DNA from: Flavipsychrobacter sp.
GTDB taxonomy: Bacteria > Bacteroidota > Bacteroidia > Chitinophagales > Chitinophagaceae
NCBI GenBank assembly: GCA_024508935.1
Contig: JANINW010000006.1
Location: forward strand, 201,215 to 252,580
Length of the DNA: 51,366 nt
Reading direction: 5' to 3'
The notes under the pieces are model-generated. The model had not been told where the DNA came from and did not search any database. It saw only the letters and a list, made by a program, of their open reading frames with translations. This document shows, one piece after another, positions 35,168 through 44,050 of this stretch (positions within the stretch are counted from its first letter, which is position 1; every line of letters begins with the position of its first letter). The translations under genes and the position numbers were made by a program.

Positions 35168-36448
35168 TTAGTTAAATATAGCCAGTGTATAGTTTGATTT
35201 GCCGCGCTGTACCAGCATATAACGGTCATTCAGCAAATGCGTAGAATTCAGCTTATGGTCTATACCTGTCACTTTTTCCTTATTAATGCTTACACCTCCG
35301 TTCTGTACCATCTTCCGCGCTTCTCCTTTTGAAGGGAATACACCACTCTCTGCCAGGAAGTTCAACACATCCAATCCTTCATTCTGCAAAGCATCTTTAG
35401 AAGCCGTTACCTGTGGTACGCCTTCCATTACTTCCAGTAATTGCTTTTCGCTGAGCGAGCGTAATGCATCTACTGTGCTTTGGCCAAATAGTATATCAGA
35501 TGCTTTTTGTGCAAAAGCGAGGTCATCTTCGCTATGTACTAATACAGTAAGCTCTTCGGCCAATGATTTCTGCAGCTTACGCAAGTGTGGCGCTGCCTGG
35601 TGTTCTTTCACCAAATCTGTTATTTCTTCTACGCTGCGAAATGAGAAATAATACACCATACGTTCTGCATCTGCATCCGGCAGCTTCAGCCAAAACTGGT
35701 AGAACTGGTATGGCGATGTACGGGTTGCATCCAGCCATACATTGCCCCCTTCCGATTTACCAAACTTACTGCCATCACTTTTGGTAATGAGCGGCGCTGT
35801 CATGGCAAAGGCCTCACCGCCACCCTTACGGCGTATCAGTTCCGTTCCGGTAACTATATTGCCCCACTGGTCGGCACCACCCATTTGTACCTTTACGTTG
35901 TTATTATTGTACAGGTGGTAGAAATCGAAACCCTGTATCAGCTGGTAAGAAAATTCTGTGAACGAAAGCCCTGTTTCCAGGCGCTTTTGTACAGAATCTT
36001 TCGACATCATATAGCTGATGGTAATATGCTTGCCTATATCGCGGATGAACTCAAGGAAAGTATAATCTTTCAGCCAGTCATAGTTATTCACCATAACGGC
36101 TCCGTTGGGCTTGTTTTGGTCGAAATCCAGGAATTTTTCCAGCTGTTTCCGCTGACCTTCGCAGTTTTTCTGAAGGGTTTCCATATCCAGCAGGTTACGT
36201 TCTGCCGACTTGCCTGAAGGATCGCCGATCATACCCGTAGCCCCGCCAATAAGGGCATAAGGCTTGTGCCCCGCCCTTTGCAGGCGCATAAGCAGGGTTA
36301 TAGGCAGCAGGCTGCCCACATGCAGGCTGTCTGCAGTCGGGTCAAAGCCTATATATACAGAGGTAGTTTCTTTATTCAGTTGCTCTTCCGTGCCCGGCAT
36401 TATATCCTGCACCAAATTCCTTGCCCTAAGTTCCGCTATCAGGTTCAT
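35168..36448 (-). CDS. tyrS: Tyrosyl-tRNA synthetase
   Basis: Charges tRNA-Tyr. It is 426 residues, class I. The HIGH-like HVGS is at 43-46, the tyrosine pocket includes YIGFDPTAD (residues 32-40), [11 protein letters not shown] contacts tyrosine and ATP, and the KMSKS motif is KFGKS at 228-232. A C-terminal S4 domain ([20 protein letters not shown]) binds tRNA. It precedes the cytochrome gene by 36 nt. About 180 bp separate it from the divergent PorG-like gene. Confidence 0.97.
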   Translation of the reverse strand: MNLIAELRARNLVQDIMPGTEEQLNKETTSVYIGFDPTADSLHVGSLLPITLLMRLQRAGHKPYALIGGATGMIGDPSGKSAERNLLDMETLQKNCEGQRKQLEKFLDFDQNKPNGAVMVNNYDWLKDYTFLEFIRDIGKHITISYMMSKDSVQKRLETGLSFTEFSYQLIQGFDFYHLYNNNNVKVQMGGADQWGNIVTGTELIRRKGGGEAFAMTAPLITKSDGSKFGKSEGGNVWLDATRTSPYQFYQFWLKLPDADAERMVYYFSFRSVEEITDLVKEHQAAPHLRKLQKSLAEELTVLVHSEDDLAFAQKASDILFGQSTVDALRSLSEKQLLEVMEGVPQVTASKDALQNEGLDVLNFLAESGVFPSKGEARKMVQNGGVSINKEKVTGIDHKLNSTHLLNDRYMLVQRGKSNYTLAIFN

Positions 36449-36565
36449 TGTATTATAATTATAGAAGTGGGCAAAAATAAGGTTTACAAGCGGCTAAACG
36501 ATACAAATATATTACAAGTATCATATGAATATATTTTTTACGTCATATGATTGTAAGATGGGTGT

Positions 36566-36595
36566 TTTGTTTTTCAGAAATTGTTTTTATCTTTC
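36566..36595 (+). promoter_or_regulatory. Predicted promoter of the PorG-like gene
   Basis: TTTG at 36566-36569, an 18-bp spacer and TATCTTTC at 36588-36595, one mismatch from TAnnTTTG. Confidence 0.4.
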
Positions 36596-36633
36596 GCTAA
36601 CTATCCGTTAATAGTTACTTAAAATAATTGGCT

Positions 36634-37494
36634 TTGAAACGTTTTGTACTCTCTTTAGCGCTGTTTATACCATTATTAGTACAGGCACAGGCACACCATG
36701 AATTGGGACTTACTGCCGGTGTCAGCAGTTATATTGGCGACCTGCAGGATAAGGTATTCCCTAATTACGGTACCAAGCCTATGGGAGGCATTGTATATAA
36801 ATATTTCTTCAACCCTCGCTTCGGTGCGCGCTTCAGCCTCATGTATGGCTCTATTACAGCTGCCGACAGCCTGTCTGAAGTAGCTGTAAAACGCGAACGT
36901 AACCTGAGCTTTGCTTCTAATATCACAGAAGTAGCCGGTGGACTGGAACTAAACCTGATGAGGCTGGAAAAAGACGAATGGAAATTCACTCCTTATATCT
37001 TCGGTGGCATTGCTATTTTCCACTACAACCCTTACACACGCGGTATGAACAATGAAAAAGTTTACCTGCGTGAACTGGGTACCGAAGGACAAAATATCCC
37101 CGGCTATCCTGACCGTAAAGAATATAAACTGACCAATGTGTCTTTCCCTATAGGTGGTGGTTTGAAAGTATTTATCGGTAAAGCCTTCTTTGTAACTACA
37201 GAAATAGGTTTCCGCTATACAAATACAGACTACCTGGATGATGTAAGCAAATCTTACGTGAACCTGGATACGCTGAAAGCATACCGTGGTGCGCAATCTG
37301 TAGCATTATCTTACCGTACAGACGAATTGAAAACATGGGATGGTAACTACCCTAACTATAAATACCAGCGCGGCGATAGCAAAGCAAACGACTGGTACTG
37401 GTATGGTGGTCTTACTGTTACCGTTTACCTGAAAGCATTCGGCAACCTGTTCAGCTACGAACAAGCTAAATGTCCTGCATTCATCTACAAATAA
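36634..37494 (+). CDS. PorG-like outer-membrane protein (DUF6089 family)
   Basis: A 286-residue barrel-type protein. It starts with a signal peptide (KRFVLSLALFIPLLVQAQ), then HELGLTAGVSSYIGDLQ, GGIVYKYFFNPRFGARFSLMYG, NLSFASNITEVAGGLELNL and FVTTEIGFRYTNTDYLDDVS. This order and composition resemble the PorG/SprG proteins of the type IX secretion apparatus, an assignment from memory of the family. No ATG is available: both TTG 36634 and TTG 36628 fit, and 36634 gives the cleaner signal peptide. It is flanked by a possible promoter and a strong terminator. Family is fairly sure; type IX role is an inference. Confidence 0.82.
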   Translation: MKRFVLSLALFIPLLVQAQAHHELGLTAGVSSYIGDLQDKVFPNYGTKPMGGIVYKYFFNPRFGARFSLMYGSITAADSLSEVAVKRERNLSFASNITEVAGGLELNLMRLEKDEWKFTPYIFGGIAIFHYNPYTRGMNNEKVYLRELGTEGQNIPGYPDRKEYKLTNVSFPIGGGLKVFIGKAFFVTTEIGFRYTNTDYLDDVSKSYVNLDTLKAYRGAQSVALSYRTDELKTWDGNYPNYKYQRGDSKANDWYWYGGLTVTVYLKAFGNLFSYEQAKCPAFIYK

Positions 37495-37515
37495 ATTTTA
37501 GTAAGTATAGAAAAA

Positions 37516-37543
37516 AATAAAGCGGCTGCATGGCCGCTTTATT
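37516..37543 (+). terminator. Terminator of the PorG-like gene
   Basis: An 11-bp stem (37516-37526 with 37533-37543) and a TGCATG loop, followed by TTTT. Confidence 0.88.
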
Positions 37544-37622
37544 TTTTATGCGACAAGAACACACATCTTATTGTCAAAAAAGAAACCATTTCATCCGTCA
37601 TAAACTTACCTTAATTTGAAGT

Positions 37623-38684
37623 ATGCCCAGGTTAATAAAAGCATTTACTTATATGTTCCTGTTTTTTTCTGCGCTGCATGCATCTGCACAACACCGCAGC
37701 AGCGGAAATGGATTGTATTTAGTATTTAGAGGTAATACAGATTCTATTGAACGCATCATTACCAGTGCAAAATATTCTATTCCACTGGAAGGGGGAGCCT
37801 ACATTCCCGTAGTTGACACCGCTACTCCGCTTAATGAACTTATCCTTAAGCTAAACGACAGATGGGAGCTAATTCCTACTTATAAATTGTACTGGATCGG
37901 CTATACAGACCTAATGTTCTCTATAGCAGCACACGGGGATGATGCAATATCGGCGCTTGTAAATTTTGCAGACAGTTCAGAAAATCAGGATGCCTGCCTA
38001 GCAGCATTATATACTTTGCACCTTATAGGAATAGATAAGCATGTAGCAAGCAGGTTTAAGGAAGATTTTAAAAACGAGCAAGCAAGGAAGGCTCTGCTGC
38101 ATCTTTTGAAACATGAAAGGCTGCGGCCGTTTATCATGGAATTGCTTATTCGGGACAGATGGAAATCAGATATACCTGCATATATGGAAATACTAAAGTC
38201 CTACCAGGGCGAAATGTGGCCCATAGTAAACGCCTGTATTTCTGATATACCCGAAATACCGTTGCACCAGGAAATACCTAAACGGTTTAACTCTGTTATG
38301 CTAAAGGTAATAGACAAGGATTCAAGCCTTTTTGATTTTAATATAGATTATAGCGGACAGGCCATTGAGGCCTTAAATGAGATAAAAGGGAAGCCGCATA
38401 TACATATTGACACTGCGCTATTCGATTCGAAACTGTGGGATAAACATCAAAAAATAAGCCAGCGAGAGCCATTTAGTCTGTCATCCTTCCTGTACCGCAT
38501 GACAGGTGGCGGCTACATTTCTAATGGCAGCCAACTTCAATATTACGTAAAGAACGGCGATCTTTATATTTGCGCTTCACACCAGGCAAAAGAAATAATT
38601 TTAGATTGGTGGATGCAGCAAAGTGACACGCTTAAGGCGAGTTTTGTTAACAGCCACGAATCATTTAGATACACATCTTTTTAA
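37623..38684 (+). CDS. Exported orphan protein, possibly HEAT-like
   Basis: A 353-residue predicted exported protein. The signal peptide is MPRLIKAFTYMFLFFSALHASA, and the mature part is mostly alpha-helical, with repeats resembling HEAT units in the middle (DDAISALVNFADSSENQDACLAALYTLHLIG, KALLHLLKHERLRPFIMELL). The C-terminal part has RMTGGGYISNGSQLQYYVKNGDLYICASHQAKEIILDWW. I recognise no family. The base composition is more AT-rich than most neighbours. TTAATTTG, one mismatch from TAnnTTTG, lies 4 nt before the ATG. It is a single gene between two terminal or convergent units. Confidence 0.75.
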   Translation: MPRLIKAFTYMFLFFSALHASAQHRSSGNGLYLVFRGNTDSIERIITSAKYSIPLEGGAYIPVVDTATPLNELILKLNDRWELIPTYKLYWIGYTDLMFSIAAHGDDAISALVNFADSSENQDACLAALYTLHLIGIDKHVASRFKEDFKNEQARKALLHLLKHERLRPFIMELLIRDRWKSDIPAYMEILKSYQGEMWPIVNACISDIPEIPLHQEIPKRFNSVMLKVIDKDSSLFDFNIDYSGQAIEALNEIKGKPHIHIDTALFDSKLWDKHQKISQREPFSLSSFLYRMTGGGYISNGSQLQYYVKNGDLYICASHQAKEIILDWWMQQSDTLKASFVNSHESFRYTSF

Positions 38685-38708
38685 AGAGATCTCTAAATAA
38701 ATTTCTTT

Positions 38709-40097
38709 CTACTTTACTGCCGCTATGGCTTCATCCAGCGTCACCATCTTTTGTTCACCTGTGGTAAAGTTCTTTAAGCTCACCATGTCTTTTTCACGCT
38801 CTTCATCGCCGGGCATCATTACATAAGCTATAGCACGTTTATTGGCATACTTCATCTGCTTGTCAAACTTGGCTGCATCAGGATATATCTCTGCAGCTAT
38901 ACCTTTCGCGCGCAATTGGTGCAAAATGCTCAGTGCATATTTCTCATTCTCCCCTCCAAAATTTACCAGCATAATATTTGCGCCACTGCTCAGCACTTCA
39001 GGGAAAAGGTTCAGCTCTTCTATCACATCGTATATGCGGTCTATACCAAACGATACGCCTACGCCAGACAGGTTCTTTAATCCAAACAAACCTGTAAGAT
39101 CATCATAACGGCCGCCGCCGCCAATGCTACCCATTTTTACAGCGCGGCATACTACTTCTACTATCACACCGGTATAATAGTTCAATCCTCTTGCCAGGCT
39201 TATGTCCACTTCTATCACAGATTCCCAGTCTGCATCAGCCAATTCTTTATGATAGGCGAGGGTTTGTCTTAATTCTTCAATACCCTTTAAGCCAGTGGCG
39301 CTCGGCTGCATAATAGTTTCGAGCGCGGCCAGCTTTTCTTCATTATTACCGGTAACATTTATCACCTTTTCAATCTGCGCAATACCGTTATCATTGATGC
39401 CGCGTTCTTTCAATTCTTTAGTAACACCATCCCAGCCTATTTTATCCAGTTTATCCAGTGCAATGGTTATTTCCATCATCAGTTCGGGCATGCCGCATAT
39501 TTCGGCTAGTCCTGCCAGCAGTTTACGGCTATTTACTTTTATAGCTACCTGCGGCAGTTTCAATTCGTGGAAGGCACTCCTGTAAATGCACAACAGCTCC
39601 GCTTCATTTATTAGGGATGTGCTACCCACCACATCGGCATCGCACTGCCAGAACTCGCGGTAGCGGCCTTTTTGAGGACGGTCTGCACGCCACACAGGCT
39701 GCATCTGGTACCGGCGAAACGGGAAGGCCAGGTCATTCTGGTTCATTACCACGTAGCGCGCAAATGGAATCGTGAGATCATAACGCAATGCGCGTTCGGT
39801 AACTACAGGTGTAGAATAGGATCTCTCTAACACCTTCGCCCATTCCGCATGCAGCTTTTGTTTATCGGCATCTTTCTTTTCGTGCAGCCCGTTATTCAAT
39901 ATCTTAAATATCAGCCGGTCCCCTTCTTCTCCGTATTTACCGGTGAGGGTCACCAGGTTTTCCATTGCAGGTGTTTCCAGCGGCTGGAAACCATATAATT
40001 CAAATATCTTTCTCAGTGTATTGAAAAGGTATTGGCGCCTGCGCACCTCAGCAGGTGAAAAGTCGCGTGTACCCTGGGGTATGGATGGTTTTGACAT
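38709..40097 (-). CDS. hisS: Histidyl-tRNA synthetase
   Basis: Charges tRNA-His. It is 462 residues, class II. Motif 1 is around the N-terminal GTRDFSPAEVRRRQYLFNTLRKIFELYGFQ, motif 2 FRRYQMQPVWRADRPQKGRYREFWQCDADVVG, the histidine-A loop GLNYYTGVIVEV, motif 3 GVGVSFGIDRIYDVI, and a C-terminal anticodon-binding domain (NIMLVNFGGENEKYALSIL). It follows the low-molecular-weight phosphatase gene with only 2 nt between stop and start. The convergent gene 37623-38684 ends 24 nt away. Confidence 0.97.
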   Translation of the reverse strand: MSKPSIPQGTRDFSPAEVRRRQYLFNTLRKIFELYGFQPLETPAMENLVTLTGKYGEEGDRLIFKILNNGLHEKKDADKQKLHAEWAKVLERSYSTPVVTERALRYDLTIPFARYVVMNQNDLAFPFRRYQMQPVWRADRPQKGRYREFWQCDADVVGSTSLINEAELLCIYRSAFHELKLPQVAIKVNSRKLLAGLAEICGMPELMMEITIALDKLDKIGWDGVTKELKERGINDNGIAQIEKVINVTGNNEEKLAALETIMQPSATGLKGIEELRQTLAYHKELADADWESVIEVDISLARGLNYYTGVIVEVVCRAVKMGSIGGGGRYDDLTGLFGLKNLSGVGVSFGIDRIYDVIEELNLFPEVLSSGANIMLVNFGGENEKYALSILHQLRAKGIAAEIYPDAAKFDKQMKYANKRAIAYVMMPGDEEREKDMVSLKNFTTGEQKMVTLDEAIAAVK

Positions 40098-40099
40098 AA

Positions 40100-40558
40100 T
40101 TAACTGTTCTTGTATTTTTCTATAATAACGTTACAGGTACGTTCTATTAATTCATATACAGGCAAATAACCTTCTTCGGTGCCGTACCAGGGATCGGGAA
40201 CGGAAGCATTACTGCCAGGTTCCAGCTCTTCTAGAAACAAAGACACATTAGACATATCTTTTTCCCCTGCTATGCTCTTAATCTCCTCATACACATCTGC
40301 TGCCATAGCATATACCTTGTCGTACTGCTGCAAATGCTCTGCCCTGAATTTCATAGCCCGCTGTGCAGATATATCTATTCCATTGGCAAGGCATACCTTT
40401 TGTGAAAAACGATGCGGTGCCTCACCTATGTGATAAGACTCTGTTCCTGCAGAATCAACCTCCCAATCCAATCCATGATGCCCGATCTTTTGTTTCATTA
40501 CACCTTCGGCTATCGGCGAACGGCAGATATTGCCCAGGCATACCATCAATATACGCAT
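40100..40558 (-). CDS. Low-molecular-weight protein tyrosine phosphatase
   Basis: A 152-residue phosphatase of the LMW-PTP (ArsC-like) fold. The signature C(X)5R(S) is Cys7-Leu-Gly-Asn-Ile-Cys-Arg13-Ser14, and the general-acid Asp is in VPDPWYG. Substrates could include tyrosine kinases of exopolysaccharide synthesis or tRNA-related proteins. The ATG at 40558 is preceded 6 nt upstream by TAGTTTTG, so the TTG at 40567 is rejected. The hisS start codon lies 2 nt past its stop, which implies a phosphatase-hisS operon. It diverges from a GT4 glycosyltransferase gene. Confidence 0.92.
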   Translation of the reverse strand: MRILMVCLGNICRSPIAEGVMKQKIGHHGLDWEVDSAGTESYHIGEAPHRFSQKVCLANGIDISAQRAMKFRAEHLQQYDKVYAMAADVYEEIKSIAGEKDMSNVSLFLEELEPGSNASVPDPWYGTEEGYLPVYELIERTCNVIIEKYKNS

Positions 40559-40564
40559 ACAGCG

Positions 40565-40572
40565 CAAAACTA
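40565..40572 (-). promoter_or_regulatory. TAnnTTTG -7 box of the phosphatase-hisS operon
   Basis: TAGTTTTG on the minus strand, 6 nt before the ATG at 40558. Confidence 0.5.
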
Positions 40573-40656
40573 ATAACGATTACCCAATAAAACCCTGAAC
40601 ATAACAGATTTATAGCAATGTTTATAGCGTAATTTAAATAAAACATTACTCAACAG

Positions 40657-40664
40657 TATTTTTG
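40657..40664 (+). promoter_or_regulatory. Candidate -7 box of the GT4 gene
   Basis: TATTTTTG on the plus strand, 75 nt upstream of the GT4 ATG. A weaker TATTTTTA at 40724-40731 sits exactly 7 nt before that ATG and is an alternative. Confidence 0.35.
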
Positions 40665-40738
40665 TTATTTACGGCTTCAGGAGAACCCTTGCTGAAGGAG
40701 TTATGCAAACCGGGCTATTTTATTATTTTTAGGCTTAT

Positions 40739-41881
40739 ATGCCGCGTCAACGTACTATCCTTAGCATTGCCCCATATAAAATATTACCACCATCTACCGG
40801 GGGACAAATGGCTATTACCCAACTGCACAATGCCCTGGCCGGCATGTGCCACGACATAGTGGTAAGTACTGAGAATAATGACGAAGACGCTACTCATGAA
40901 TTTGCACTTCTTAAAATATTTAAGAATAAACCCGGCCGCTATATACCTTATACAGGATATGGCATTATGAAAGACATCATTAAAGAAAACCGGGCTGAAG
41001 CTATCATTTGCGAACATCCATACATGGCACTTACGGCGCTCAGGCTCGCACAACAACTGAAGATACCCTGGTTCATGCGCAGTCATAATATAGAATCGCA
41101 ACGCTTTAAAGGACTGGGTAAAAGCTGGTGGCAGGTATTGGAACTATATGAGCAATACGGCATGATGAAGGCTAACGGTGTCTTCTTCATTACCCCCGAA
41201 GATGCCAAATGGGCGTCCAAACATTTTTCTATCCAGCCCGACAGGTGCCATGTGATACCCTTTGGTACTCCCCTGCACGATGCGCCTAAACCTGCACAAA
41301 CGCTAAAAACCACAGCGCGCAAGGCTTTAGGCATAGAAGATGATAACATGCCTGTATTGTATTTCCTCGGAGCATTGGACTATGCACCGAATGCAGACGC
41401 TGTAGCTTATATATTGGATGAGATCATCCCGAGGCTTAATACCCGCAATAAACCCTATAGGATATTGGTAGCAGGGAAAGGTCTTGCGCCTGCATTGCAA
41501 AAAAAAATAGAAACTACCGATAATATACAGTACACTGGTTTCATTGAAAATCTTGATGATTTTTTAAATGCCTGCGATATAATGTTGAACCCCGTGCTAA
41601 CGGGCGGCGGCATTAAAACCAAGGCTATTGAAGCGTTAGCCCATAATAAACATGTTATCAGTACGCAAAGCGGCGCTGCCGGAATTATACCGACTGCCTG
41701 TGGCGACAACCTGCACCTGGCAGAAGATGGTGACTGGGAAAAATTTACGGAACACATACTCACCGCAATGGATATGCAGCCTGCTATCCCTGCATCATTT
41801 TACGATACTTACAATTCAGATAACATTGCCCGTAAGGTATTGTCGATAATAGAGACATCTATCAATTCGCAATACCGGTAA
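40739..41881 (+). CDS. Group 1 (GT4) glycosyltransferase
   Basis: A 380-residue retaining GT-B glycosyltransferase. It has an N-terminal acceptor domain with PPSTGGQMAITQLHNAL and RSHNIESQRFKGL, then a nucleotide-sugar domain with YFLGALDYAPNADAVAYIL, ILVAGKGLAPAL, YTGFIENLDDFLNACDIMLNPVLTGGGIKTKAIEALAHNKHVI (~residues 260-305). The last block is the conserved donor-binding motif of GT4 enzymes. The donor and acceptor cannot be predicted. Its last 20 nt overlap the 3' end of the convergent DUF4159 gene. Confidence 0.92.
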   Translation: MPRQRTILSIAPYKILPPSTGGQMAITQLHNALAGMCHDIVVSTENNDEDATHEFALLKIFKNKPGRYIPYTGYGIMKDIIKENRAEAIICEHPYMALTALRLAQQLKIPWFMRSHNIESQRFKGLGKSWWQVLELYEQYGMMKANGVFFITPEDAKWASKHFSIQPDRCHVIPFGTPLHDAPKPAQTLKTTARKALGIEDDNMPVLYFLGALDYAPNADAVAYILDEIIPRLNTRNKPYRILVAGKGLAPALQKKIETTDNIQYTGFIENLDDFLNACDIMLNPVLTGGGIKTKAIEALAHNKHVISTQSGAAGIIPTACGDNLHLAEDGDWEKFTEHILTAMDMQPAIPASFYDTYNSDNIARKVLSIIETSINSQYR

Positions 41882-42533
41882 AGACATACTGCACGAGATT
41901 AGCTCCCATTTGTAAGGCCTGCATACGTTTTTCAGCATTATCCTTATGCACATCAGGGTCTTCCCATCCATCGCCCAGGTCCGTCTCTACGCTATAGAAT
42001 ACCACAAGCCTTCCTTTATAAATAAGCCCGTAGCCCTTAGGTGGTTTTTTATCATGTTCGTGAATTTTGGGAAGACCATTGCTGAAATTATATTTCTGAT
42101 GATAGACAGGGTGAGAAAATGGCAGCTCTACCAGTTCCAGCTCGGGGAACACCTGCTTTAGCGCCGGGCGTACATACGGATCCATACCGTAGTTATCATC
42201 TATATGCAAAAAACCGCCTGCTTCCAGGTATTTGCGCAGGTTCTGTGCCTCGGCATCATTCAATGCCCAGCGGCCGTGACCAGTCATGTGTATGAAAGGA
42301 TAGTTGAAAATATCCGGGCTACCTACTTCTACTTGCGCTTCCTGTGTATTAAGACGCGTATGCAATTGCTGGTTGCAAAATGCAGCAAGGTTTTTAAGCG
42401 ATGTAGGATTGGCATACCAATCGCCACCGCCACCGTATACCAGTAAAGCGAGCTTCATTTGCTGCGCATGCAATATGCCTGCATTCAGCAGAAAGATGAA
42501 CAAGAAAAGAAAATAGCTCTTCGTTTTACCCAT
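41862..42533 (-). CDS. Exported DUF4159 protein
   Basis: A 223-residue exported protein of the DUF4159 family. It has a signal peptide (MGKTKSYFLFLFIFLLNAGILHAQ), then LALLVYGGGGDWYANPTSL, the central IHMTGHGRWALNDAEAQNLRKYLEAGGFLHIDDNYGM, and SHPVYHQKYNFSNGLPK. The HDDNYG-type stretch is characteristic of this family, which resembles a class I glutamine amidotransferase-like fold; the function is unknown. Its ATG overlaps the stop region of rsmE by 8 nt, which suggests coupled translation. Its 3' end overlaps the convergent GT4 gene by 20 nt. Confidence 0.88.
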   Translation of the reverse strand: MGKTKSYFLFLFIFLLNAGILHAQQMKLALLVYGGGGDWYANPTSLKNLAAFCNQQLHTRLNTQEAQVEVGSPDIFNYPFIHMTGHGRWALNDAEAQNLRKYLEAGGFLHIDDNYGMDPYVRPALKQVFPELELVELPFSHPVYHQKYNFSNGLPKIHEHDKKPPKGYGLIYKGRLVVFYSVETDLGDGWEDPDVHKDNAEKRMQALQMGANLVQYVFTGIAN

Positions 42534-43248
42534 GATTGACCATATTGAAATAAGCACAGGCGGCCATGGCTGCTGTTTCCGTACGTAAGCGTTGGTTACC
42601 CATAGATATGCCGGTAAAACCTGCAGCTTCGCACAAATCTACTTCTTCAGGGGTAAAATCTCCCTCCGGCCCTACCAGTAATAACGTTTCTTTATGAGGA
42701 GACAAGGCTGACGACAAAGGCTGACGAGCCTTATCCACCATACAATGGCCTACCAGTTTTTGAGATACATTGCCAAAATGTTCCAGCACCTGCTTTAACG
42801 ACATAGCTTCCGGTAGCACAGGCAGGTGATATTGTTGCGACTGCAGCATGGCAGACACCAGTATACTCTTCCACCTGTCATATCTGATCCGTTCTCTTTC
42901 AGTACGGGCAGCAATTAATGGTATGATGCTGCGGGCTCCAAGCTCTGTAGCCTTTTCCAGCAGCCATTCGTTACGGCTGGTATTTTTGGTGAAGGCTATA
43001 GCGATATGCAATGCCGGCTGCGCCATAGGATGAGATGTGACCTGGCTAATAGCTACACTGCATTTTTTCTTTTCTGCTATGGTGATTGTAGTATCCGCTA
43101 CCTGCCCTTTGCCATCGGTAAGTTGCAGCCTGTCGCCATGCTGCATACGCAGTACCTGCACCACATGTCTTGCAGTATCTTCATCCAGCCAGGTAGTGAG
43201 CCCCGGGCTGAACATGCCATCGTAAAAGAAAATCGGTAACGCTGCCAT
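42526..43248 (-). CDS. rsmE: 16S rRNA m3U1498 methyltransferase
   Basis: Methylates N3 of U1498 in 16S rRNA. It is 240 residues. The SPOUT-fold trefoil knot is visible in the C-terminal part: LLLVGPEGDFTPEEVDLCEAAGF and SMGNQRLRTETAAMAACAYF. The N-terminal PUA-like part has ARHVVQVLRMQHGDRLQLTDGKGQ. It lies between the ECF sigma gene (24-nt gap) and DUF4159 (8-nt overlap), making a probable three-gene operon. Confidence 0.95.
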   Translation of the reverse strand: MAALPIFFYDGMFSPGLTTWLDEDTARHVVQVLRMQHGDRLQLTDGKGQVADTTITIAEKKKCSVAISQVTSHPMAQPALHIAIAFTKNTSRNEWLLEKATELGARSIIPLIAARTERERIRYDRWKSILVSAMLQSQQYHLPVLPEAMSLKQVLEHFGNVSQKLVGHCMVDKARQPLSSALSPHKETLLLVGPEGDFTPEEVDLCEAAGFTGISMGNQRLRTETAAMAACAYFNMVNHG

Positions 43249-43272
43249 GCAGGCAAGATAGCTAAAATGTGT

Positions 43273-43857
43273 TTAGCGCAACACCATTTGTCGGTCGGTT
43301 ATCATCTTACGCAGGTTGATGAGCCCGTACCGCATGCGGCCCAAAGCTGTATTGATGCTCACGGATGTCATATCTGCTATTTCTTTAAAGCTCAGGTCGC
43401 CATACATGCGCAGTATGATCACTTCTCTTTGTTCTTCAGGCAGCGCTTCTATCAGCTCCCGCACACTGGCATGGGTTTGCCGCTGCTCAATGCCATCCGG
43501 TGCCAGGTCTGATGAAAAGGAGAATATATCAGCTATATCCCGCCCATCCGGCATTACAACAGGTACATGCTGCCGCACCCGGCGGAAATGATCCATGCAA
43601 AGATTGTGTGCTACACGTATGGCCCAAGGCAGGAATTTACCCTGTTCAGCATACCTTCCGGCCTTCATGGTGCGTATCATTTTCAGGAAGGCATCCTGGA
43701 AAATATCTTCTGCGATGAACTTGTCTTTCACCAGCATATAAATGGACGTATATATCTTGTCCTTATAGCGGTGAATAAGGGTTTCTAGGGCATGCTCTTC
43801 CCCTTGCAGGAATGCATGTATCAGTTCAGCATCAGAGATTTGATGGATTATTTGCAT
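43273..43857 (-). CDS. ECF-type RNA polymerase sigma factor
   Basis: A 194-residue sigma-70 family group IV protein. Region 2 is in LIHRYKDKIYTSIYMLVKDKFIAEDIFQDAFLKMIRTM and WAIRVAHNLCMDHFRR; region 4 in LIEALPEEQREVIILRMYGDLSFKEIADMTSVSINTALGRMRYGLINLRKMI. No anti-sigma gene is adjacent. The start codon lies 2 nt from one arm of a 10-bp inverted repeat (43860-43869 with 43911-43920). It heads a probable operon with rsmE and DUF4159. Confidence 0.93.
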   Translation of the reverse strand: MQIIHQISDAELIHAFLQGEEHALETLIHRYKDKIYTSIYMLVKDKFIAEDIFQDAFLKMIRTMKAGRYAEQGKFLPWAIRVAHNLCMDHFRRVRQHVPVVMPDGRDIADIFSFSSDLAPDGIEQRQTHASVRELIEALPEEQREVIILRMYGDLSFKEIADMTSVSINTALGRMRYGLINLRKMITDRQMVLR

Positions 43858-43859
43858 AT

Positions 43860-43920
43860 ACTTCTACCTTTTATGAACGTACAATTACGCCATGCTCATT
43901 AAAAATTATTAGGTAGAAGT
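43860..43920 (-). promoter_or_regulatory. Inverted repeat touching the ECF sigma start
   Basis: Perfect 10-bp arms, ACTTCTACCT (43860-43869) and AGGTAGAAGT (43911-43920), 41 nt apart. On the minus strand the inner arm ends 2 nt before the ATG at 43857. It could be an operator or, if transcribed from further upstream, an mRNA stem-loop that hides the start. Confidence 0.4.
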
Positions 43921-44050
43921 CTGCTTATATAGAAATAGTTTAAAAAGTAATTAACGTCCCGTTCCCGGTCCTTAGTATGCAATGTTGCAAAAAAGTTAAA
44001 AGCAAATATTAAGCCAAACTAGTTAACAATATTTTTTTGCTCTCGCCGTT

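Noticed and set aside
38685-38694. 10-nt palindrome AGAGATCTCT between convergent genes
   Set aside because: No loop or T run; too weak to be called a terminator.
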